Part shown: positions 10,842-19,924 of the stretch, one piece after another
Numbering within the stretch: the stretch's first letter is position 1
Layout: each line of letters starts with the position of its first letter
Assembly (NCBI GenBank): GCA_016946835.1
Contig: JACVTC010000128.1
Span: 442,501 to 465,000 of the forward strand
Length of the DNA: 22,500 bases
Origin: Neocallimastix lanati (nom. inval.)
Taxonomy: Eukaryota; Neocallimastigomycota; Neocallimastigomycetes; Neocallimastigales; Neocallimastigaceae
Direction of reading: 5' to 3'
The notes under the pieces: model-generated
The model's input: the letters and a program-made list of their open reading frames with translations, nothing else
What the model was told of the DNA's origin: nothing
Database searches by the model: none
Program-made: the position numbers and the translations under genes

Positions 10842-10908
10842 TCTTCTTTCTTATCTATTATCCTTCCCTTTTTCAAAACTGTTGGGCGTATATGCCCCCT
10901 TTTTTTTA
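10842..10908 (+). promoter_or_regulatory. Pyrimidine-rich and GC-hairpin block upstream of the APSES gene
   Basis: About 550-620 bp before the APSES start codon lies a CT-rich stretch (CGTTCTTCTTTCTTATCTATT, then CCTTCCC) of the kind often seen in fungal promoters. It includes TTATCT, the complement of an AGATAA GATA-factor site. It is followed by GGGCGTATATGCCCCC, a short GC stem (10884-10887 with 10894-10897) that contains CCCCT, the core of the yeast stress response element. The block is conspicuous because the surroundings are nearly pure A/T. The regulatory role is inferred. Confidence 0.3.
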
Positions 10909-11460
10909 TAATCACATTAAATAACAATTTTATATTTATTCAATTGAAAAATATATATATATATTTTTAATTAGTATATATGTGAAAATTATTATTATAT
11001 TAATAATAATTAAATTTTTAATAAATCATAATATATTTCCACTACAAAATAAACAATAAAACCGGATGTAATTAACTAATATATACCTTCATTATTTATT
11101 TTTATGTATATATATATCTATATTCAATAATATTATTTTAATTTAATAGTATAGAGTTTACCGATACAACAGTAAAAACAATTACAATAAACATTTTTTG
11201 TAGCTTATTATAAATTTATAATATAGAATTTTATTCTTTTTTTTTTTTTTTTTTTCTTTTTTTTTTTCTATGTGAAAAAAAAAAGTACCAAGAAGTGTTT
11301 TTTAACATATAATTTATTACAGTTTTTTATTAACAAAATATAATTAACAGTAAATACATAAAAGTAATCATATAATTACAAAAATATAATATTATCTATA
11401 TAATTAAAATAATTAATTGAAAATAATAATATAATAAAAATACTATAACAATTATAAATA

Positions 11461-13382
11461 ATGAGTGGACAGACAACGACCAATGATAGCGCAAGTAATG
11501 GAATTCTAAATTTGTCTGATAAACAAATTAATTCAGCATTAAATTATCAAAGTGAAATTATAAATTCTGATATAACTAATTCCTCTACTTCCAGAAATAA
11601 TAATATAAAAAGTGATAATACTGAAAAAAATATTGAAAATACTATTAAACATAAAAGAAGTGAAAATATTCAAAATAATATATCAAATAAAAAGTTCCAC
11701 TTAGATAAGAATTCATCTAATATACCACCTAAAGGTAAAGCCAATTTAATTACACCTGTAATACCACCAAATACTGTTGATAATTCATTTGCACTACAAC
11801 TTCAATCAGAGCAACAACCATTAGTAATTTCTTCCATAATGAAATCTAATACTAACATAAAATCAGACATTTATTCAAGTAATAATATTATAGGAGCAAC
11901 AAATAATAGAAATGATCGTGTATCATCATATTCATTAATTGGAGGAAAACAGATAAAAAGACCTCCATCACCATCTGGTGTCAAGTTATCCAAACGTTCT
12001 ATGACCCATTTAGAAAATCAATATATTTCAAATGAGAATAAAAGAGTTTCATATTCATCATCTGATTATTATCCTACATCAAAATTTATTCCAACCACCA
12101 ATACTTTAAATCCTTCTTTAGGTATAACTTCTCAAAAGGATTATGTAACGGAATTGAATAAAAAAGCTTATACCTATCCTTTATCTACGTCAACCTCAGC
12201 TCCTCCATTTTCCTCTCCATCCTATGAGGAACATCAAACACCATCATCTAATGGGATGCTAATGTATTCAAAACAAGGATTCAATGATCATTCTCAATTA
12301 AATTTACAGGAAACAAAATTAAAGGATGAAAACACTTCCTCATCTATTTTAAATTCTGATTTAAAAAGACCAACGAATACTTCAATGGATAATTCATTAA
12401 ATACCATTTTATTGGATTCAATTTCTTCTAATTTTAATTTTCTTTCAACTGACAATACCGAGAATACTAATCAAAATCTCAATAATGCAGAAAACCTTAC
12501 TAGTAACCAAAACATAAACGATAATGATAATACTAATGATAATGAAAGTAATGATAATAGTAATAAATCTCTTCAAGATAGTTTACCAACACCATGTTCA
12601 TCTATTAATTCTACACCAACTAATAGACAAGGTAATAATAATGGTGAATTAAATACTACAAATCTTAAAGAAACCATTAATAAATCAACCACTTTATCAG
12701 ATAATATTCATTATAATGGACAAGAAGAATTAATTTCTAATGATGAAATTACTGGAAATAGTAGTATAAGTACTGTAACCAATTTAAATATTAATAGAAA
12801 ACCTTTAGAAAAATCCTTTTCTCTATCACTTATGACTCCTGAATCTTCCACCGTTTCTGGTATTATTAAAGATAATAAATCATCTATGAATTCTTCTTGT
12901 ACAGTAACATCATCCATACAATCTAAATCCATTAATTTACCTTATTCATCATCATCATCTTCTTCTTCCAGAAATCATTCCTTTAGTACTCCTACTTCTG
13001 AATTTAATAATACACCTAATTCATCTTTAGTGTCATTGTCTAATACCATTTCTGGTCGTTCAAAATACCCAATAAATAATCATAATCTTACAGTAACTTC
13101 TTCTTCAGAATTTAGACCACCATTTATCAGTACCTCTTCTACTTCATCTATGAATGCTTTGGCTTCTAAGAATAATAATCCACTTTCAAATATAACTTTA
13201 AATGGTAAATAATTGATAAAAAAAACTTTTACACATATTTATAAATATTCTTACTTCTTCTTATTATTATTATTTTAACTTATTAATACAAAATAATAAA
13301 ATAATATATATATATATATTTTATATATTTATATTCAATACATAAATACAACTATATTTATTATATATTATAATCTGTATGC

Positions 13383-13416
<34 letters not shown>

Positions 13417-13696
13417 GTTATTATTATTATTATTTTTTTTTTAAAAAAATAAAAAAAGAAAAAGATTCAACAACATTGAATGAAGTAACATCTTTTAATT
13501 CAAAAACTTCATTTCAAAATGATGAAAATAATGATTCAAGAACTATTATTGAATCTCAGCTTCTTTTACAAAATAATTATAATCCATTAACAGAAATTCA
13601 ATCAATGAATAATGATCAGCAAGAAACTAAAATAAAAAATCATCAGTCCTTTGTCCAAAATCAATATCAACAACCTAAAGAGGAAACAAATGGTAT

Positions 13697-13733
<37 letters not shown>

Positions 13734-15333
13734 TTTGTTTGTTTGTTTGTTTTTGATATAACAAAATAAAAATAGAAACAAAGCAATATAAATATATTAT
13801 TATTATTATTATTATTTAATATTATTTTCAATTATTTCTATTTTTTTTTCTTTTTGTTTCTATTATTTTTTCATTTTTATTAAAATTTTTTTATCTTTTA
13901 TTTTATTATTAATTTTTTTTATTATAAATATATATATATATTATTATTATTATTGTCATTTGAATAGCATCAATACCACAACAACCAGAAAAAATTGATT
14001 CTCTTCAATTAAATGAACCAAATAATACTCAAATACTTTTTGATAATAATCGATTATCTTCAAAAGCATTAATGCTAGAAAGAAATCAATCCCAATTAGC
14101 TCAATCTATTCCAGAAATTTATGATAATGATCAACAAAATACATTACCTTTTGATAATGATAATAACCAAGAGACTATTTTTACTCAACAATTTTCACAA
14201 GATGAAAATAATAATATTACTGAAGGAACTATAGAAAATGGTGTATCATTTAATATTAATCCAAATGAATCACTTAATGAACAACCACCTAATGAAAAAG
14301 TAATCAATCAGAATGATCAAAATTCATCTATACTTAATACCTATCCTTCAAATAACAGTTCTAACTTTAATCCATCAAATAATGATAATGGTTATGAACA
14401 AAATTCTACTAATTTACAATCTCAATATGACAATACAAATATTCCATATTTCTATAATAATAATACTAATGATAATAATAATAGTAATAATAATATTATC
14501 ATTAATAGTAATATGATTAATAATCAAAATAGTAATAATGGAAATAATAATAATCTATCCAATTTATCAGAAGATTATAACAATAATTTTAGTAATAATA
14601 ATAACATTAGAAATAATATCAATAATAATAATAATAATAGTAATAATAATAATAATAATCCACTTCAGGAAAATTTAGAGGTTTCCATTAAACCTGATAA
14701 TAATGATTTATATAAATCATCCTATTCTTCTTCTATACCCCCATCTTATAAAAACGAACAAACATTGATGAATAATCAAAATAATTCATTTATTAATATA
14801 AACGGTAAATATTTTACTTTATTATTTTATATTATTTTTATTTTTAATATATATATATTCTTATTCTTATTCTTCTTATTATTTTATTTTATTTTATTTT
14901 TTTTTTTGAATTTGTTTTGAATTTACTTTAAATTTACTTTGAATTTGTTTTGAAATTTTTTTTGAATTTTTTTTTTTTTTTTTGAATTTTTTTTTTTTTT
15001 TTTAAATTTTTTAAAATTTTGAAATTTGTGAATTTTTATTTTTTATAAATAAAGTTTTTGTTATTTGTTTACTTGTTTGTTAAATTTAAAAAATTTTATA
15101 AAATTTTATAAAATAGAATTAATTATTTTTTATTATTATTATTTTTTTTCAATATATTATATCAAAATATAAAAAATTTTCATATTAAATTATTATCAAA
15201 AAAAAAAAAAAAAATTTTTTTTATAGTTATAATTTAATATGAAATATTTTTATTATTAATAATAAAGTTTATTATTGATTATGTAACCAATAATTCTATT
15301 AAAATTATATAAAAATTATTTTAATAACATCTT

Positions 15334-15381
<48 letters not shown>

Positions 15382-17411
15382 TTATATATTTTTTTAAATT
15401 ATTTAATAATATAAATATAAATATCTTTATTATATAATAAATCCATTTAATAATATATAATTTAAATGTTTATATATTTATTTAAATTTTTTATATAATT
15501 ATTAAATAAATAAATATAACAATTGATAATTCCAATAATAATAACAATAATAATAATAATAATAGAAAAGTCATTAGTGAAAACGACTAAAAATCAATCA
15601 GAAGAACCAAAATTAATTCTTATTCCTTGGGAAGATAAAAATACTTTTGTTTTTCAATTAAAAGTTGGAACTAGAACTCTCTCTAGAAGAATTGATAATC
15701 ATACTGTTAATGGAACTAAACTTTTAAATATTGGAGGATTAACTCGTGGGAGAAGAGATGGAATTTTAAAAAATGAGAAAGAAAGAAACGTCATTAAACA
15801 TGGACCATTAAATTTAAAAGGGGTTTGGTATGTTTATCTTTTGCTTATTTTAAGTTTTGATAGATATAAATAAATAAATAAATATAAAATTAATAGAATA
15901 AAAAAAAATTTGGAATAATCATTGAAAATTATAGCAATATATATATATATATATAAAATTAAAAATTTAAAACTAATATATATTTATTATTATTATTATT
16001 ATTATTATCATAAAATTATTTAATATATTTAATTAAAAAAAAAAAAAAAAAAAAAAGGATACCTTTATCTCGTGCAAGATTAATTACTGAAAAACATAAT
16101 ATTAATCCTGAAGTTAATATTATATTAGAGGATGATCCATCCAAATATTTGGATAAGGAAAGTCAAATGGAATTGAAGGGAAAATATGAACCCTACATGA
16201 GAATTAAAGATAGATATGCTGATAATGATTATATATCTAATAAATATTCAGGAGTTATGGGTAATTACTTTCAAAATTCTATGCCACCACAATCTTCTAA
16301 TCAAAAATTTGATCCCTATTTTGCTCAGTATATCAGTAATAATCATAACGGTCTTTCTGAATTACCAACAGAAAATATGGGTAACTCTTCAACTGGTATA
16401 CATCATCCTCTTACTCAAAATACAAATTATATGAATCCTTGTGATTTGAATTTTATTATTCATGGATCAAAAAAGAATTTTGGTTATAATGGAAATGAAC
16501 CAACTTATTATAAACCTTCTCAAAATGATGGTTTCCAACAGGGTATTCGACAAGGTATTCAACAAGGTATTCAACAAGGTAAATAGTTTAAAAAGATTTA
16601 TTAAATGAAAATTAAATTATATATACATTGTTATTATAATTTAATTTATTTATTAATATTAAATTAAATATATATATTAAAATAGATGTAAGGTATAATT
16701 TTCAATATCCAAATATTAATAAACCATTAAAAAAGAATGCACCACCAACACAACAATCTATTAATCAATTTACGCAACTTCCACGAATTCATTCTCAACT
16801 TCCATCTAATTCTTATCCAAGTATTTATGATAATCCAAATATTCAATACAATAATCCATTACCTAAACAAATTCCAACTTCAACATTTAATAATTTATCT
16901 AATTATTCTTCCAATCCAAATGTACATATAAAACATCATTATTAATATTATTATATTAATTTAAATATTATTATTATTAATTTAAAAATTATTATTATTA
17001 TTATTATTATTATTATTTTAATTAATATATAAATATAGACTTCTATAATATATCAAAATTATAATAATTGGATAGATAATAATAATATAGCATCTATTAA
17101 TAGTACGAAATATAATGGGAATAATTCAAAATATAATGATGAAGGAATACCACAAATGAATAATTCTAATTATAATGGTAAATATATTTATAGTAATAAA
17201 GTAAAAAAAATAAAATAAAATAAAATAAAATAAAATTAAATAATATTAATGAATATAATATATATTTTAAATTGTTACTAACTAAAAAAATAATATATAT
17301 ATGTATATAATATATATTTATTCACCATAATATTATATTTCTTCTTTAATAATAATAAATAATAATTATTATTTTTTTATAGGGTTTTCATCAAATAATA
17401 TAAATTATTAG
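11461..17411 (+). CDS. stuA: StuA-type APSES-domain transcription factor, eight exons
   Basis: Nuclear DNA-binding regulator of the fungal StuA/Asm1/Phd1/Sok2/Efg1 family, which controls morphogenesis and differentiation. My exon model is 11461-13204, 13459-13692, 13968-14804, 15566-15827, 16058-16578, 16686-16921, 17039-17177 and 17383-17411. Phases agree at every junction and the sum is 4,002 nt (about 1,333 residues). An in-frame TAA precedes the ATG. The APSES domain (about 955-1060) shows IPWED, then SRRIDNHTVNGTKLLN, GGLTRGRRDGILKNEK and LKGVWIPLSRAR, the family's recognition-helix signature. Residues 1-940 are Ser/Asn/Thr-rich and look disordered, with Asn runs near 820-880. The C-terminal tail is Asn/Pro/Gln-rich. 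The domain lies much further C-terminal than in filamentous-fungal StuA. Family assignment is secure. The last three exons are less certain: exon 6 may be read through to a stop at 16943-16945. Exon 2 could instead start at 13465. Confidence 0.9.
13205..13458 (+). other. Intron 1 of the APSES gene, with TTA microsatellite
   Basis: Donor GTAAAT follows AATG. The intron holds a long ATT array (13386-13432), a T run, then an A-rich acceptor. Two AG choices six bases apart (13457-13458 and 13463-13464) both keep phase, so the product would or would not contain an extra Glu-Lys. Confidence 0.7.
14440..14660 (+). repeat. AAT-codon arrays encoding Asn-rich tracts
   Basis: Within exon 3 of the APSES gene, AAT and AAC triplets with occasional AGT/GAT produce long Asn runs, for example eight Asn near 14625. 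Unit slippage in threes would change tract length without breaking the frame. Other frames across these arrays look open but are shadows of the triplet repeat. Confidence 0.85.
14805..15565 (+). other. Long intron 3 (761 nt) of the APSES gene
   Basis: Donor GTAAAT, acceptor AATAATAG. It is three times longer than most introns in the window. It contains a degenerate tandem array of GAATTT/GAATTTGTTTT units (about 14907-15020) and a poly-T run of roughly 40 bases (15339-15379). It directly precedes the exon that encodes the start of the APSES domain. No open frame inside it looks coding. Confidence 0.75.
16543..16580 (+). repeat. 12-bp coding repeat carrying serial donor-like sites
   Basis: CAAGGTATTCAA-type units encode Gln-Gln-Gly-Ile repeats at the very end of exon 5 of the APSES gene. 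GT dinucleotides in a G|GTATTC context occur at 16543, 16555 and 16567. They lie 12 bases apart, in the same phase as the proposed true donor GTAAAT at 16579. Confidence 0.8.
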
Positions 17412-18279
17412 TATATTTAGTATATATTTTATATTTTAAAGTGGATATAACAAATATATATATGCTAAAGTGTAATATAATAATATTAATGTATATTTAT
17501 TATTTTATTTTATATTAAATTCATTTTAGTTCTATTCAATTTTTTTTTTTTTATATTATTATTAATTATTTAGTATTAATATTTATCTATAAAATTAAAA
17601 AGAAATAAACCAGAAGATATATAAAAAATTACAATATTAATAAATGAATAAATAAATAAATAAATCGTAGTAAAATAAAAATAAAATATTTATATATATA
17701 AAGCATTATAAAAATAAAATTATTAAACAAATAAAAAAAAAAAAAATACAATTCCTATTTATTATAAATTAAATTATTATTATTATTATTATTATTATTT
17801 TTTTTTTTTTTTTTTTTTTTATTTATAAAATATTATTATAAACATTATTAAATATCATTACTGTCTACTGTTATCACACTTTATATATAATTTTATTTTA
17901 TTTTATTTTATTTTTTTAATTTTTATTTATATTTTTTTTTTATAGTTTATCTTCATATAAACTATTACATTTTAAAGTAAAAATTAAAATTAAATTTCTG
18001 TATTTTTTATTAAAATTTTCTTAACAAAAATAGAAATAATTAATTTTTTATTTTTTTATTTTTTTTCATTAACCTTTATAATATATTTATTTGATTAGTT
18101 AATTAAACATTTATATATTAAATTAAATTAAAAGATTAGTTATTTTAACTCAACTTTTTTTTTTGTAATTAATTATATTAAAATTTCTAAATGTGGCGTA
18201 TTTTAACATAAGTATGTAATATAATATATAATCTATAATAATTTATTTAAAAAATAAAAAATATTTGAATTTATTATTT

Positions 18280-18312
18280 GTATGATATATATATATTATA
18301 TATATATCATAC
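18280..18312. repeat. Perfect 33-bp palindrome
   Basis: Arms 18280-18295 and 18297-18312 (GTATGATATATATATA and its complement) are exact, with a single central base. The TA core is ordinary here, but the GTATG/CATAC ends give the symmetry some specificity. Confidence 0.85.
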
Positions 18313-18793
18313 CTATGAGAAATCTAGTTTAAAAGATTATTACCATATAAAAAAAATGCTTATATTTATATAATATATTTTATAAACAAATTTATTAGTA
18401 TACCAATTTTTTAATACTTTACTAAATCAGTATTAATAATTATTCACTTTTTCTTTTTGATTTATACGTGGATAAATATTTGAATGTGGATAAATATTTT
18501 AATAAAAAAATATCAAACATAAAAAATAAAAAAATAAAATAAAATAGTAATGAAACAAGTAAATAAATATTTATATATTCACTTATTTCATTACTATTAA
18601 TAATTAATCATTTATATTATTTATTTTTATTACTTATTTAAAAATATTTAAATGAAAATAGAATAAATCATAAACTTAAAAAATCATGTAATAATATTAT
18701 CAAAGCCAAACCAAATAAAAAAGGAAAAAATAATAAAGAAAATAAAATATAAAATATATATATATATATAAAAAGCAGACAAACAATCTATTT

Positions 18794-18842
18794 TATTTAT
18801 TTTATTTTATTTTATTTTATTTTATTTTATTTTATTTTATTT
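18794..18842. repeat. (TTTTA)n pentanucleotide microsatellite
   Basis: About nine or ten tandem TTTTA units, one of several pentanucleotide runs in this genome segment. Non-coding. Confidence 0.9.
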
Positions 18843-18896
18843 TTTTAAATAAAACTTCTTTTAAAAAATTATTCATTTATTATTTATATAGTTTAC

Positions 18897-18930
<34 letters not shown>

Positions 18931-19466
18931 CTAATAATTTTAGAATTCCCCTAATTCAACCATTATAACTTTATTATTTTTTTTTTTTTAAAGAAAAAAA
19001 TTAAAAGAATTTCTTTACTAATAAAATTAAAAATAGAAGATTTTTTATTACAATATTGCTTAATGGATCAACTACGTTTGGTTTTTTTTGTTATTGTGAT
19101 TTGCTATTAATTTAGCCTTTATATATTTGATTGGATATAATGATATACAATATAATTTTTCGTACATGAATTTTTTGAAAAGGATTTTTTTTTATTTTTG
19201 TAATTTTCCATAATATTCAATTTTAAATTTATTAAAAAATAATAATAAAATAAAAATCAGTTTTATATATATATTTTTTTAACATTAATCTTTTCAATAA
19301 TATTGAATGATCAATCTTTTTTTAATATATTCAATCATTATTTAATATAAAAAAGAAATATATAGAATTTACAAGTATTTATATATAAAAATAATTATAG
19401 TAATAATAATAATAATAATAAAATAATAGTAATAAAAGAAAATTTTTATTAATAATTATTGAAGTT

Positions 19467-19586
19467 AAATAAATATATATTCAAAAGGTCTATTTAGATA
19501 TTGTATATATATAAAAATATATAAAAATAAATATATATTCAAAAGGTCTATTTAGATATTGTATATATATAAAAATATATAAAAAT
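19467..19586. repeat. Perfect 58-bp tandem duplication upstream of the SR gene
   Basis: The unit contains TATTCAAAAGGTCTATTTAG followed by ATATTGTATATATATAAAAA. It occupies 19467-19524 and 19525-19582 without mismatch, and the first bases of a third copy follow. It lies about 340 bp before the SR start codon. The lack of divergence implies a recent duplication. Confidence 0.9.
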
Positions 19587-19622
19587 AATTTATGTACTTC
19601 ATATTAAAATTAAAAAATTAAG

Positions 19623-19650
19623 TTTATATTAAAAAATTTTTTAATATAAA
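19623..19650. repeat. Perfect 28-bp palindrome
   Basis: TTTATATTAAAAAA at 19623-19636 is followed directly by its exact complement TTTTTTAATATAAA at 19637-19650. It lies about 275 bp before the SR gene start codon, in the presumed promoter. An AT-only palindrome of this size can arise by chance here. Confidence 0.85.
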
Positions 19651-19924
19651 AAAATTAAATATATACATCAAAAAAAAAAAAAAAAAAAAAAAAACATATA
19701 TATATACATTTTTTTTTACTTTAAAATTTTAAGCTTTTTTTATTTTTTATATATTTATATTAAAATTGATATATATCATTCCTTTTAAATATATATTTTT
19801 TTAAGAAATTATTATATAATTTAAAAAGTAAAAAAGGAATAATATATAAGAATTAAAATAATTAAGAATATATTAAATAAATAATAAAGATAAGAAAATA
19901 AAAAAAAGAGTACAATAAATAAAA

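Larger units (their letters stand above)
17412..19466. other. AT-rich intergenic spacer between the two intact genes
   Basis: No gene is supported. It contains TTA arrays and a poly-T (17776-17821), a perfect 33-bp palindrome (18280-18312), an 18-bp tandem motif GTGGATAAATATTTGAAT (18468-18499), an imperfect 15-bp hairpin (18546-18595) and a TTTTA pentanucleotide array (18794-18842). A 15-codon open frame from ATG 19063 is too short to call. Confidence 0.6.

Noticed and set aside
10884-10908. GC hairpin followed by T8, like a bacterial intrinsic terminator
   Set aside because: The surrounding sequence is clearly eukaryotic with introns, and no gene ends upstream of it.
12711-12932. Minus-strand open frame within exon 1 of the APSES gene
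   Set aside because: Antisense shadow of the Ser/Asn-rich coding exon.
13693-13769. Extension of exon 2 into a poly-Phe tail
   Set aside because: The sequence after ACAAATG is a GTATGT donor followed by an intronic poly-T/(GTTT)n run.
19063-19110. Short signal-peptide-like open frame MDQLRLVFFVIV
   Set aside because: Stops after 15 codons with no splice donor in frame.
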